A DNA stretch of 64,000 nucleotides. Origin: UBA9160 sp035489755. Its GTDB lineage: Bacteria > Myxococcota_A > UBA9160. Under the pieces are notes generated by a model that did not search any database, was not told the origin of the DNA, and saw only the letters and a list, made by a program, of their open reading frames with translations. Made by a program: the position numbers and the translations under genes. The stretch spans positions 1 to 64,000 of the forward strand of contig DATGZK010000038.1 in NCBI GenBank assembly GCA_035489755.1, written 5' to 3'. This document shows positions 16,608-25,464 of this stretch, one piece after another (the stretch's first letter is position 1; each line of letters starts with the position of its first letter).

Positions 16608-16910
16608 TCAGCGCCGGGGACCGCCGTCCCGCAAACCCGGGAGCGCGCGCGCATAGACCCCGATGCCGGTCACCACGAGTGCGGCGATGAAGGCGAGCGG
16701 GAGGCGTCCCTGGATTGCGTCATGGGCCGCGGACTGTGCGCGTTGCTGCATTTCCTCTGAGGGCTCCCCCTCGCGTGCGACCTGCACCAGTGCGGGAGCC
16801 ACGATCAAAAGGCAAAACAGGAAAAAGAAGCCTGCAAAGTAGGCGAGCGTTACGCTGAATACCGGACGAAAGGGCGGCGCGCGGCGCCGTGCGGGCGGAG
16901 CAGGGCTCAC
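16608..16910 (-). CDS. Small two-helix membrane protein, unknown function
   Basis: This 100-residue protein has two predicted membrane helices (about residues 17-45 and 71-88) joined by a polar, Glu/Gln-rich loop. The N-terminus is Pro/Arg-rich and the C-terminus basic. I recognise no family. It starts with GTG at 16910 without a strong ribosome site and converges on the acyl carrier protein gene with a 10-base gap. The strong hydrophobic pattern supports it as a real gene, because neither strand offers a better frame here. Confidence 0.6.
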   Translation of the reverse strand: MSPAPPARRRAPPFRPVFSVTLAYFAGFFFLFCLLIVAPALVQVAREGEPSEEMQQRAQSAAHDAIQGRLPLAFIAALVVTGIGVYARALPGLRDGGPRR

Positions 16911-17014
16911 GGGAACCCGAGGCTACGCGCGTTGCGAGGGGTGGTCAACGCGTCCTCCAGCGCTCGGCGAAGCTTGACCCTCCCCGAGGCGCGGCGTAGC
17001 GTCGACCGTCGGCC

Positions 17015-19783
17015 GTGCCGAACCCCTCACCCGAAGCTCCCGACGCCCCGCGCTCGCGGCTCCTCTTGATCGATGCCGCCAATACGCTGTACCGCGCGTT
17101 CTTCGCCGTGCCCCCGCTGCGCAACTCGAAGGGCATTCCGACCAATGCCATCTATGGCTTCGTCAATATGCTCCAGAAGGTGATTCGCGAGCTCGGCCCC
17201 GACCAGCTCGCGATCGTGCTCGATGCCCCGGGCAAGAGCTTTCGCTACGGGCTCTACGCCGACTACAAGGCGACGCGCGACTCCCAGCCCGAGGACCTCA
17301 CCACGCAGATTCCCTGGCTCCGCAAGATTGCCGAGGCCTACCGCATTCCCGTCCTTGAGGTGCCCGGAGTCGAGGCGGACGACGTCATCGCGACGATCGC
17401 GCGCAATGCGCCACCGGACGTTGCCGTAACGATTGTATCCACGGACAAAGATCTGATGCAGCTCGTGAGCGACCACGTCGAGCTGCTCGACACCATGAAG
17501 GACCGCCACTATGGGCCGGCCGAGGTCGAGGAGCGCTTCGGCGTCCCTCCATCGGCGCTGCTCGACGTGCGTGCGCTTGTGGGAGACCCGAGCGACAACA
17601 TCCCAGGCGTGAAGGGGATCGGCGAGAAGGGTGCCGCGCAGCTGATCCGCGACTTCGGGGACCTCGAGAGCCTGCTCGCGCGGGCCAGCGAAGTTCCCAA
17701 CAAACGGGCGCGCGAGGCGCTCGTGGCTTACGCGGACGAGGCGCGCCTTTCGAAGCAGCTCGCGACCCTGAACGCCGAGCTGGACCTGCCGATCGGCCCG
17801 GGCGCGCTCGCGCGCCAAGAACCGGACCGCGAGCGGCTGCGGAGCCTGTTCGAGGAGCTCGAGTTCGTCCGTCTGCTGCAATCGCTCGGGGAGCCGCAGG
17901 GCGCACCCAGCGCGCCCGCGGATCCGGGCGCGCACCCTCCGCTCGCGGCAGCCGCAGCATCCGAAACCCGAGCCGCGACCCCGTCGCTACGCATTCTCGC
18001 CGCCGAGGGCGAGCTCGCGGCGCTTGCGGCGGAGCTGCGCGGACAGGAGCTCGTCATGCTCCACGTCGTGGGAAGCGGCGAGAGCGACTGCCTCCGCGAG
18101 GAGCCCATTGGGCTCGCCTTCGCGCTCGCCCGCGACCGCGCGGCCTACGTGCCGGTGGGCCATCACACGCTCGTGTCGGGTCCCGGGCTTCCCCTGGGCC
18201 AGGTGATCGAAGCGCTGCGCTCCGTCCTCGCGGGCCCGAACGCGCGGCCGTGGGGGGGATCCGGCACGCAGAGAATCGCGGTCTTGCTGGGCGAACGAGG
18301 CCTTGAGCTCGCCGCCCCAGCCTTCGATGCGGAGCTTGCCGCGTTCCTGCTCGACCCCGCCGCCCCGCGCGGGACCGCGTCGCTTGCAACGCGTTTTCTC
18401 GGCACGAAACTCGGCAGTTGGGAGGACCTCGCGGGGCGCGGTGCACGCACCGTTCCGGCGGCGGAGTTGCCGGTCGCATCCGTCGCCGCGTGGGCGGGGA
18501 GCGAGCTGTGCGCCCTGCATACGCTCGCGCCCCTCCTCGGGGAAGGGCTTGCGCGCGACGGCCTTCGCCCCCTGTTCGAGGAAGTCGAGCTCCCGCTGAC
18601 GCGCGTTCTTGCGGCGATGGAGCGAACCGGCGTGCGGATCGACGAATCTGCCCTTGGCGTCCTGTCCAAGGCGTATCAATCCGAGCTCTCGCGGATCGAG
18701 GGGGAGATCTTTGCACTCGCCGGGGAGCGCTTCCAAATCGCCTCCCCGAAGCAGCTGCAGCACATCCTCTTCGAAAAGCTAAAGCTCCCCGTCGTGCGCA
18801 AGACCAAGACCGGGTATTCGACGGACGAGGCCGTGCTCGAGCAGCTCGCACCCCAGCACGAGCTGCCCGCAAGGATTCTCGCCCATCGCCGCCTCGCCAA
18901 ACTGAAGAGCACCTACATCGACGCCCTGCCGCCGCTTGTAAATCCCAGAACCGGGCGCGTTCATCCCACCTTCGTGCAAACCGGCGCCGCGACGGGTCGC
19001 CTCTCGTGCGTCAACCCGAACGTGCAGAACATCCCGATCCGCACGGAAGAGGGGATCCGGATCCGCGAGGCCTTCATCCCCGCCGAGGGCTGCGTCCTGG
19101 TGTCCGCAGACTACTCACAGGTGGAACTGCGCATCCTCGCGCACTTCTCGGACGACGAGAGTCTCATTCGCGCCTTCCAAGAGGGCGAGGACATCCATCG
19201 AAGGACCTGGGCCGAGGTCACGGGCAAGCCGCCGTCGGAGGTCACGGGGGACGAACGCGCCCGGGCCAAGGCCGTGAATTTCGGGATCATCTACGGCTCG
19301 AGCGCGTTCGGCCTCGCAAATCAGCTCGGCATCGCGACGGCCGACGCTCAAGCGACGATCGATGCGTACTTTGCGCGCTACCGGGGGGTGCGGCGCTTTC
19401 TCGATGAGACGATCGAAACCGCGCGTCGCTCCGGCTACGTCCGGACGCTCCTCGGACGGCGTCGCTATCTCCCGGACCTCTCGTCGCGCAACCGGGTGCT
19501 GCGCAACGCGGCCGAGCGCATGGCGGTCAACACCGTGATCCAGGGCACCGCCGCCGATCTCATTAAGCAGGCCATGGTACAGCTGGCGAGGGCGCTCCCG
19601 GCCGCGGAGCTGCGTTCCCGTATGATCCTCCAGGTGCACGATGAGCTCGTCTTCGAGGCGCCCAAGGACGAGGAGGAGCGGCTGCGCGCCCTCGTCCGGG
19701 ACCGAATGCAGGCCGTAGGGCCCCTGCGAGTGCCCCTGCGGGTCGAGATCGGCTCGGGGCGCAACTGGAGGGAAGCCCATTGA
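17015..19783 (+). CDS. polA: DNA polymerase I with degenerate 3'-5' exonuclease domain
   Basis: This 922-residue polymerase repairs DNA and processes Okazaki fragments. The 5'-3' exonuclease domain (about residues 15-300) keeps LLLIDAANTLYRAFF, GVEADDVIATI, STDKDLMQL and the helix-hairpin-helix SDNIPGVKGIGEKGA. The polymerase domain (about 520-922) keeps motif A (DYSQVELRILAHF), motif B (RAKAVNFGIIYG) and motif C (QVHDELVFE). The middle domain (about 330-500) should carry proofreading residues, but the DxE motif is replaced by LHVVGSGESD, GQNxxxD by GGSGTQR, and YxxxD by WAGSE. It is therefore probably proofreading-negative, as in Taq and Bst polymerases. It starts with GTG at 17015. Confidence 0.96.
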   Translation: MPNPSPEAPDAPRSRLLLIDAANTLYRAFFAVPPLRNSKGIPTNAIYGFVNMLQKVIRELGPDQLAIVLDAPGKSFRYGLYADYKATRDSQPEDLTTQIPWLRKIAEAYRIPVLEVPGVEADDVIATIARNAPPDVAVTIVSTDKDLMQLVSDHVELLDTMKDRHYGPAEVEERFGVPPSALLDVRALVGDPSDNIPGVKGIGEKGAAQLIRDFGDLESLLARASEVPNKRAREALVAYADEARLSKQLATLNAELDLPIGPGALARQEPDRERLRSLFEELEFVRLLQSLGEPQGAPSAPADPGAHPPLAAAAASETRAATPSLRILAAEGELAALAAELRGQELVMLHVVGSGESDCLREEPIGLAFALARDRAAYVPVGHHTLVSGPGLPLGQVIEALRSVLAGPNARPWGGSGTQRIAVLLGERGLELAAPAFDAELAAFLLDPAAPRGTASLATRFLGTKLGSWEDLAGRGARTVPAAELPVASVAAWAGSELCALHTLAPLLGEGLARDGLRPLFEEVELPLTRVLAAMERTGVRIDESALGVLSKAYQSELSRIEGEIFALAGERFQIASPKQLQHILFEKLKLPVVRKTKTGYSTDEAVLEQLAPQHELPARILAHRRLAKLKSTYIDALPPLVNPRTGRVHPTFVQTGAATGRLSCVNPNVQNIPIRTEEGIRIREAFIPAEGCVLVSADYSQVELRILAHFSDDESLIRAFQEGEDIHRRTWAEVTGKPPSEVTGDERARAKAVNFGIIYGSSAFGLANQLGIATADAQATIDAYFARYRGVRRFLDETIETARRSGYVRTLLGRRRYLPDLSSRNRVLRNAAERMAVNTVIQGTAADLIKQAMVQLARALPAAELRSRMILQVHDELVFEAPKDEEERLRALVRDRMQAVGPLRVPLRVEIGSGRNWREAH

Positions 19784-19856
19784 GGCGGGCGGCGTGCGGA
19801 GGCGGCGGGTCCATCTTTCGCGAATCGCATGGCTGGGGCGAATAGGCACGGCATCG

Positions 19857-20603
19857 ATGGCGTCGAATGAGGGGCAATTCGGGCGGGGCCGGGGCGAGGG
19901 ACAAACCTCGGATTCCCAATCCGAAACCCAGCGGGGCGTAACCCGTGCAGCTTCGCCGTCGGATGAAGAGGCGATTTCCCGTGCGCGACGCGGCGACCAC
20001 GCGGCCTTCCGCGTGCTGGTCGAGCGTTACCAGCAGCGGGCCTACCGCCTCGCGCTGCGCATCCTGCGTGACGAGGAGATGGCTCAAGACGCCGTCCAGG
20101 ACGCGTTCCTCAAGGTTTATGCATCCCTTGGGAGGTTCGAAGGCCGCTCTAGCTTCTACACCTGGCTCTACCGCGTGGTGTTGAACCTGTGCCTTGACCT
20201 TCGCCGGCGTGATCGCTCCGGTCGGCACGTGGAGTGGGCGGAAGAGCGCACACCGCTTTCCCAGGGCGCAGATCCGGACTCCGAAGAGCCGATGGAGGGG
20301 GCACCGCCGAGCCCCCACCACGTGCTCGAGCGAGCCGAGCTGCGCGAGCAGATGGCCGCTGCGATCGAGGAGCTGCCAGATGCGGCGCGGCGCACGCTCT
20401 TGCTGCGAGAGGTGGACGGGCTCAGCTACGAGGAGATCGCGCAGGCGCTCGAGATTCCCAAGGGCACGGTGATGAGCCGGCTCCACTACGCGCGCCGCCG
20501 GATGCAGAAGACCCTGATTGCGGGGGGTCTCGCGTTGGACGAGAAAGTCGCGCCGCGCGGGAAGCTGCGAGCGCACAGCACCGGGAAAGGAGGCGATGAG
20601 TGA
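19857..20603 (+). CDS. RpoE-like ECF sigma factor
   Basis: This 248-residue ECF sigma factor has region 2 at about residues 45-105 (AQDAVQDAFLKVYASLGRFEGRSS split at the QDAFLKVY core) and region 4 at about 170-225 (LPDAARRTLLLRE, SYEEIAQALEIPKGTVMSRLHYARRRM). The C-terminus is a short basic tail. The ATG at 19857 is chosen; the frame is open to 19794, giving 21 more basic residues. Its stop overlaps the GTG of the next gene, an anti-sigma factor, as GTGA. The two therefore form a classic coupled sigma/anti-sigma pair, with the sigma factor released by an envelope signal. Confidence 0.95.
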   Translation: MASNEGQFGRGRGEGQTSDSQSETQRGVTRAASPSDEEAISRARRGDHAAFRVLVERYQQRAYRLALRILRDEEMAQDAVQDAFLKVYASLGRFEGRSSFYTWLYRVVLNLCLDLRRRDRSGRHVEWAEERTPLSQGADPDSEEPMEGAPPSPHHVLERAELREQMAAAIEELPDAARRTLLLREVDGLSYEEIAQALEIPKGTVMSRLHYARRRMQKTLIAGGLALDEKVAPRGKLRAHSTGKGGDE

Positions 20604-21094
20604 GGGCATGCGAGGACTTCGTGACCGACCTCGAGCTCTTCCACGATGGAGAACTCGCCCCCCCGGCCGTCCACCAGCTCGAACATCACCTGCGCCAGTG
20701 CGCAAGCTGCCGTGCCGAGCTCGAGACTCTCAGCGAGCTCCGGCGGCAGCTCGTGCAACACGACAGCGCGACCCCGCATCCCGATCTCTGGGGTGCGATT
20801 GAGGCGCGCCTTCCGGCCCTCGATTCCGAACTCCACACGCCCCTTCCCTGGTGGCGGCGCCTCGAACTCGGTCCTTGGATCCTGCGTCCAATCGGGGTCG
20901 TGGCAGCGTTCGGTGCGATCGCTGCAGTCGTGGTTTTGGCGCGCCCTCCGGCTCCGATCGACGTCGTGCGCTCCATCGACACAAGCGGCCGCCCGGTGAT
21001 GGTCCTGCCAAGCAGCGACGATGCGACCATCATCTGGGTGATGGACGACCCCTCCGAGGATTCAGGGACTGGGGAAACACCGAGTGGGCTCTAA
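20600..21094 (+). CDS. Zinc-binding anti-sigma factor (ZAS type)
   Basis: This 164-residue membrane protein has an N-terminal anti-sigma domain with the zinc motif H-x3-C-x2-C in HLRQCASC (about residues 30-37), followed by LETLSELRRQL. A single membrane helix (about 92-112, GVVAAFGAIAAVVVLA) precedes a short periplasmic tail ending in a VLPSSDDATIIWVMDD strand. It should bind and silence the ECF sigma factor encoded just upstream, with which it overlaps as GTGA. Its own end overlaps the next gene by 11 bases. Confidence 0.93.
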   Translation: MRACEDFVTDLELFHDGELAPPAVHQLEHHLRQCASCRAELETLSELRRQLVQHDSATPHPDLWGAIEARLPALDSELHTPLPWWRRLELGPWILRPIGVVAAFGAIAAVVVLARPPAPIDVVRSIDTSGRPVMVLPSSDDATIIWVMDDPSEDSGTGETPSGL

Positions 21095-21563
21095 GCGAGC
21101 GCGCTCGATCCTGGCCGGTGTCGCCATGGTGGCGATCGCCGCTGGGCCGGGAGCCGCTCAGCAGGTCCAGAAGCCCGCTCCGGCTCCCAAGCCAACGCAG
21201 GTGCATGTGATGGTGGTGGTGAACCATGTCTCCCAGCATCCCGGTCCGGTGGATCCGGCCGCCGCAAAGCTTGAGCGCCGGCTCCGCCCGGATTTCAAGT
21301 ACAAGAGCGTACGCGTGATCCAGACTGAACAGATGTCGCTTGCGCTGAACCAGACGGGGAGCTTGACGCTGCCCACGGGGCGACTGCTGAAGGTGAAGCC
21401 ACGCAAGCTCGGGCAACGGGGGCTCCTCATGACGGTGGAGATTGAGGGAACCCTGCGCACCAGCCTGCGGGTTCCCAACCACCACCAGGTGGTGATCGGG
21501 GCGCAGAACTACCAGGATGGAAAACTGGTCGTCACCCTGGAGCCGGATTACGAGTACCCCTAG
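21084..21563 (+). CDS. Secreted protein of unknown function in sigma/anti-sigma operon
   Basis: This 159-residue protein begins with a signal peptide (about residues 1-25, ending GAAQ) and a short Pro/Ala/Lys linker. The remaining 115 residues look like a compact beta-rich domain with repeated hydrophobic strands (VHVMVVVNHV, LLMTVEIEGTLRTSL, KLVVTLEPDY). I recognise no family. It starts with GTG at 21084, 11 bases inside the anti-sigma gene, so it is the third member of the unit. That position suggests an extracytoplasmic part of the same signalling system. Confidence 0.8.
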   Translation: MGSKRARSILAGVAMVAIAAGPGAAQQVQKPAPAPKPTQVHVMVVVNHVSQHPGPVDPAAAKLERRLRPDFKYKSVRVIQTEQMSLALNQTGSLTLPTGRLLKVKPRKLGQRGLLMTVEIEGTLRTSLRVPNHHQVVIGAQNYQDGKLVVTLEPDYEYP

Positions 21564-21944
21564 CGCCCAAACGGGCTTGGGAAGGGCTCTTCGGTACCCC
21601 CGCCAGGGCGAAAATCCCGAAAAATCTGACCTTCCCTGACACTTCTTCTCCGAATCGACCACTTCCTTCACCAGATAGCCAAATAATCCCCTTCCCAGGG
21701 AGGCCCGGAGCTGCCGCAAGGTGGCTCCGGGCCTTATCTTTTCGCCTCCGAAACGCCCGGAGCTGCAGCTCCTCTCGAAGGCCCGTGGTGTGATGCGGGT
21801 CGGGCTAGTCTAGGGCAGGACCGGCGCGCCAAGGCCGCGGCGCTCGAGCGAGTCCCGGGCCGCTGTCCAGATCCTATAAAACACCCTCGGGGATCGCACC
21901 GAGCGAGCTGCAGAGGGCGCGAGTTTGGGTGGGGCTCGGATGGC
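21564..21944. other. Intergenic region between convergent genes (381 bases)
   Basis: No credible gene is seen. The region holds a good terminator hairpin at 21702-21741, a 14-base perfect palindrome at 21759-21772 (GGAGCTGCAGCTCC), and a local AT-rich spot near 21868-21882 (TATAAAACA). The flanking genes converge, so no promoter is required here. Confidence 0.6.
21702..21741 (+). terminator. Rho-independent terminator of the sigma/anti-sigma operon
   Basis: GGCCCGGAGC (21702-21711) pairs with GCTCCGGGCC (21724-21733) to form a 10-base GC-rich stem with a 12-base loop. It is followed by TTATCTTTT. It lies about 140 bases after the stop of the secreted-protein gene and fits an intrinsic terminator for that operon. 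Confidence 0.75.
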
Positions 21945-22976
21945 TCAGTGGGTGTCCGGGAGGCGCCAGCGCTCGCCGATCGCCATCACACGGACGCGCT
22001 CGGGGTTGCCTTTCGCATCGGAGACCGCTTGGGCGAGCACCTTCGGGGGCAAGTCCATGGGCTCATCGGTGAGATCGAAGGTGCCCCAGTGCATGGCGAC
22101 CATGTACCTCGCGCCGAGATCCTGGAAAGCGCGATAGGCCTCGGCCGGATCCATATGCTGGTAGCGCATGAACCAGCGCGGCTCGTAGGCGCCAATCGGC
22201 AGCATGGCAACGTCGATCTTGTAGTGCCGGCCGATCTCCGCAAAGCCAGGGAAGTACCCGCTGTCGCCGGCGAAGAAGTAGCGGCGCACGCCCGAATCCA
22301 CGAGCCACGCGCACCAGAGCGTCGTGTTGCGGCCCTGCTCGAAGCGCGCCGACCAATGCTGCGCGGGCAGACAGGTAATCGTCCAGCGCCCGTGGCGCGC
22401 GCTTTGCCACCAGTCGAGCTCCACCACGTTCTCGCGTCCCCGGCTGCGGAACCACTGCGCAAGACCGATTGGCACGAACCAGGCCATATCGGGTGGAAGA
22501 CGATCTACGGTGTAGGCATCGAGATGGTCGTAATGATTGTGAGAGACCACCGCAAAAGCCCGGGCAGGGACCGACTCGAGCGGCACGCCCGGCGGCATCT
22601 TCCGGGTGGGCAAAAGTGCGCGCGGACCGAAGTGGGGATCGGTGAGGAAGATGTCGTCGTCGTCATGCACCGCGAACGTCGAGTGCCCGACCCAGATCAG
22701 CGAGCCTGAGTGCTCATGGCCTTGGAGGCTCGCGCCATCGTTCGGGACGAGCGGGATCTCGGGTTTTCGGCTCTTGTCATAGGGATTGCGCGAGATCTGC
22801 CAACGCAGAAAATCCAAGAAGGTGGAACGGAACGGCGACCACGGGTTGTAGAAGCCTCCGAGCTGGCCGTGGGGGGCGAATAGCGGCGCCGAGTCCTGGG
22901 CGCTCATCTCGGGGAAGACCTCTTTCGGCGGTGCACACGCAAGGGCCAGCGCAGCCAGAAGGATGACGCTCCGCAC
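21945..22976 (-). CDS. Lipoprotein MBL-fold metallohydrolase (NAPE-PLD/UlaG-like)
   Basis: This 343-residue protein has an N-terminal lipoprotein-type signal (LALACAPP, Cys at about residue 14) and a metallo-beta-lactamase fold. The zinc motif H-x-H-x-D-H is in SHNHYDHLD (about residue 145); later ligands are QHWSAR, AGDSGY and MHWGTFD. The overall pattern, including TDPHFGPRA, is that of N-acyl-phosphatidylethanolamine phospholipase D-like and UlaG-like hydrolases. It probably hydrolyses a phospholipid or related phosphodiester at the outer or inner membrane surface. The start is GTG at 22976. Confidence 0.9.
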   Translation of the reverse strand: MRSVILLAALALACAPPKEVFPEMSAQDSAPLFAPHGQLGGFYNPWSPFRSTFLDFLRWQISRNPYDKSRKPEIPLVPNDGASLQGHEHSGSLIWVGHSTFAVHDDDDIFLTDPHFGPRALLPTRKMPPGVPLESVPARAFAVVSHNHYDHLDAYTVDRLPPDMAWFVPIGLAQWFRSRGRENVVELDWWQSARHGRWTITCLPAQHWSARFEQGRNTTLWCAWLVDSGVRRYFFAGDSGYFPGFAEIGRHYKIDVAMLPIGAYEPRWFMRYQHMDPAEAYRAFQDLGARYMVAMHWGTFDLTDEPMDLPPKVLAQAVSDAKGNPERVRVMAIGERWRLPDTH

Positions 22977-23309
22977 TCGTCAAAAGAAGCTCTCCCGGTG
23001 GCGCGAGTCAAACCTGTGGTGCGGACCCCTCCGCGCGCGGGGCCACTGAAAGGGAAAAGAAATTCCCAGTACGGGTCTGCTCCCAGGGGTCTCGGCGGCC
23101 CGATGCGCAGAGCCTCCTTTCTAGGCGGGGTGACCCGTCTTCGCCTCTGGGATGAGCGGGTTGGAGCCGCGTTCCACGCTGCGGGGCCGCCGCCGCACAC
23201 GACGTGCCACGCGAGCAACGCGGAACTGAGTGGCATGCGGGTTGCAGTCCCTCCTCCTTAGTCCGTAACGGCCGGGGATAACCTCCCCGGGGGAGGGTTC
23301 AAGGAGAAA
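22977..23309. other. Divergent intergenic region (333 bases)
   Basis: No gene is visible. The region separates the divergent MBL-fold and ACT-like genes. Its most notable element is the nested inverted repeat at 23272-23296, just before the ribosome site of the ACT-like gene. Confidence 0.55.
23272..23296 (+). promoter_or_regulatory. Nested GC palindromes next to ribosome binding site
   Basis: CCGGGG (23272-23277) and CCCCGG (23285-23290) form one inverted repeat. CCTCCCC-g-GGGGAGG (23282-23296) forms a second, overlapping perfect one. They end five bases before AAGGAG (23301-23306), the ribosome site of the gene at 23310. The two hairpins exclude each other in RNA and could affect translation initiation, or the DNA palindrome could be an operator. 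Confidence 0.45.
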
Positions 23310-23924
23310 ATGGGGGGTCAAACGCTCATCGGAGTGAAAGAGCACCTTCGGCCCGCGCGCCTTGGGTCCACAACCTCCGTCCTCGATGAACCCGGGTTTG
23401 AGGTCCGCCGCGCGGGAGAGGGTCTGTGCAATCTCCAGCTCTGGGGCCGGCTGCGGCCTAGCTGGAGCGGCAGTTTGGCGGAGGGTCTCGCGGATGCGGG
23501 ACTGAGCCTCATGAGCGGCTTCGCGCGCAAGATCGGACCCATGCGCTGGCTCGCAGAGTTCGAGCTCGACTGCAAGGAAGCAAGGCAAGACGCGCTGGCG
23601 CTCGACTACCTCGAGCTTGTCGCGCGCACACACGTCTCGGCCGGACGCACACCGATCGTGCTCCACTCCTACACGCTCGCGTCGTCGGAAAAGCACGGAG
23701 GCTCGTTGTATCTCGAGATCGGCGGCAGCGACCGCGTCGGATTTCTGGGATCGCTGCTCACTGGCTTCGCATTTCTCTCGCTCTTCCCGGAGGAGATGAA
23801 GATCGAAACGCGCGCGGGCGCTGTGCACGACCGGTTCTTTCTGACCGGGATCGGCCGCACCTCGCCACCGGCCCACGCGCAGCGGGGTCTTGAGAGGTGG
23901 CTTCGCTCCCTCGTGCGGCAGTAA
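23310..23924 (+). CDS. Protein with two ACT-like domains
   Basis: This 204-residue protein appears to be two ACT-like regulatory domains. The first is about residues 30-100 (LCNLQLWGRLRPSWSGSLAE, split after LWGRLRP, with GLADAGLSLMSG). The second is about 130-185 and has the clear ACT pattern DRVGFLGSLLTGFAFL, then an ETRAGAVHDRFFLTG ending as in the GlnD C-terminus. ACT domains bind amino acids or other small ligands. No enzyme domain is attached, so it may be a sensor. The ATG at 23310 has AAGGAG four bases upstream. The assignment of the first domain is less certain. Confidence 0.6.
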   Translation: MGGQTLIGVKEHLRPARLGSTTSVLDEPGFEVRRAGEGLCNLQLWGRLRPSWSGSLAEGLADAGLSLMSGFARKIGPMRWLAEFELDCKEARQDALALDYLELVARTHVSAGRTPIVLHSYTLASSEKHGGSLYLEIGGSDRVGFLGSLLTGFAFLSLFPEEMKIETRAGAVHDRFFLTGIGRTSPPAHAQRGLERWLRSLVRQ

Positions 23925-24034
23925 GGCGGGTTCGCAGGTCTTAGAAGGGGCGGCCGACGGGGCCCCGCCGCGACGGCAGTTTGTCCAGCCCGCAGGTTAC
24001 AATCCGGCTCCGCTGTCTGCGCAAGGAGCCTCGG

Positions 24035-24832
24035 ATGCCGGACTACGAGCAAATCAGCGTCGAAAAGCGGGGTGCAGTCGCACTCCTCACCCTCCAGCGG
24101 CCTGACCGCCTCAACGCTTGGACTCCCCGCATGTCGGAGGAGCTCATGAGTGCAATCGAGCTTGCCAACTCCGATCCTTCGGTCGGCGCGGTCGTCCTGA
24201 CCGGCGCCGGGCGGGGCTTTTGTGCGGGCGCCGACGTGCGGGACGCCTTCCAGCGGCGCGAGGATCAGCCACCCCCCGAGCCCCGCGGCGGATCCCCTGA
24301 GCGCCGAGCGCAAAGCTCCTGGGTACACCTTGTGCGCGAGTCCAAGCCGCTCGTTGCGGCGGTGAACGGTGTCGCCGTGGGCGTCGGCCTCACGATGATC
24401 CTGCCCTTTGATCTCATCGTGGCCTCGGAGCGGGCGCGCTTCGGGATGTTCTTTGTGAAGATGGGCCTCGTCCCGGAGCTCGCGAGCACGCACTACCTCG
24501 TGCAGCGCGTGGGCTTCGCGATGGCGAGTGAGATGTGCCTTTCCGGCCGCCTCGTCGAGGCGGAAGAGGCCGCCGCCCGCGGACTCGCCAATCGCGTGGT
24601 GCCAGCGGAAAAACTCGTCGACGAGGCGCTCGCTCAGGCGGACGCGATTGCCGCCCATCCCGACCGTCAGCTTCGCATGATCAAGCAGCTGCTGACCCGA
24701 AATGGGAGCGATCCGGATCTCGATGCGGTGATGAAGCGCGAGTTCGAGCTCTTGGGCGCGTGCTACAGCAGCCCCGAGCACAGCGAAGCGATTGCCGCGT
24801 TCACCGAGAAACGAACGCCCAAGTTCCGATGA
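24035..24832 (+). CDS. Enoyl-CoA hydratase/isomerase (crotonase family)
   Basis: This 265-residue crotonase has LTLQRPDRLNAWT, the oxyanion-hole segment VVLTGAGRGFCAGAD (about residue 60), and VNGVAVGVGL (about 108). The Glu equivalent to rat crotonase Glu164 is present in FAMASE; the Glu144 position is not conserved, so isomerase or another crotonase reaction is possible. It starts at the ATG at 24035 with AAGGAG upstream. Its stop overlaps the SGNH hydrolase start as ATGA. It is a paralogue of the protein at 32490-33311, sharing the R-L-N-A-W-T-P and V-T-G-A-G-R-G-F motifs. Confidence 0.93.
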   Translation: MPDYEQISVEKRGAVALLTLQRPDRLNAWTPRMSEELMSAIELANSDPSVGAVVLTGAGRGFCAGADVRDAFQRREDQPPPEPRGGSPERRAQSSWVHLVRESKPLVAAVNGVAVGVGLTMILPFDLIVASERARFGMFFVKMGLVPELASTHYLVQRVGFAMASEMCLSGRLVEAEEAAARGLANRVVPAEKLVDEALAQADAIAAHPDRQLRMIKQLLTRNGSDPDLDAVMKREFELLGACYSSPEHSEAIAAFTEKRTPKFR

Positions 24833-25464
24833 CCCTTTTCCCGAGGAGCCCGGCGAGGGTCGAGCCAGCGGCTCGCGACCTGCGCATCTGCTTTGTGGGG
24901 GACTCCTTTGTGCAAGGAACCGGCGATCCCGAATGCCTTGGCTGGGCCGGGCGCGTGTGTGCTCGGGCCGCGCGGGCGGGAGGCCGGGTCACCTACTACA
25001 ACCTCGGCGTGCGCCGGGACACGAGCGCCGATATCCAGCGCCGCTGGCGTGACGAGGTGGCGTGTCGCCTTCCTCCCGATGTGGATGGCCGCGTCGTCCT
25101 CTCCTTCGGCACCAATGACACGACCGCGCAGGCCGGCCGCGCGCGGGTCGTCCTCGAGGAGTCCCTCGGCTCCGCGCGGGCGATCCTCGAACAGGCGAAG
25201 TCCTGGCGTCCGCTCCTTGTGGGACCGCCGTACCTCTCCGAGCCGGAGCAGGCGCTGCGCCTTCGCGCCCTCTCGCGCGGCCTTTCCATCCTTTGCCAGG
25301 AGCTCGGCGTTCCTTTTGTCGAAGCCTTCGAGGCCCTCGGTCGCTCGGCCCAGTGGTGTGCGGACATCGCAGCCCACGACGGCATGCACCCGCGCGCGGA
25401 GGGCTACGAGGTGCTCGCGGAGCTCGTCGCGGCCTCGCCAGTCTGGCAGGCATGGATCGGGTAG
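24829..25464 (+). CDS. SGNH/GDSL-type esterase
   Basis: This 211-residue hydrolase shows the SGNH blocks: block I CFVGDSFVQGTGD (Ser near residue 24), block III SFGTND (about 89), and the catalytic Asp-His pair in HDGMHP (about 184). Such enzymes hydrolyse esters, thioesters or lipids. It has no signal peptide and is probably cytoplasmic. The ATG lies within the crotonase stop (ATGA), and the next gene starts 13 bases before its end, so all three are coupled. Context suggests lipid or acyl-CoA metabolism. Confidence 0.9.
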   Translation: MTLFPRSPARVEPAARDLRICFVGDSFVQGTGDPECLGWAGRVCARAARAGGRVTYYNLGVRRDTSADIQRRWRDEVACRLPPDVDGRVVLSFGTNDTTAQAGRARVVLEESLGSARAILEQAKSWRPLLVGPPYLSEPEQALRLRALSRGLSILCQELGVPFVEAFEALGRSAQWCADIAAHDGMHPRAEGYEVLAELVAASPVWQAWIG

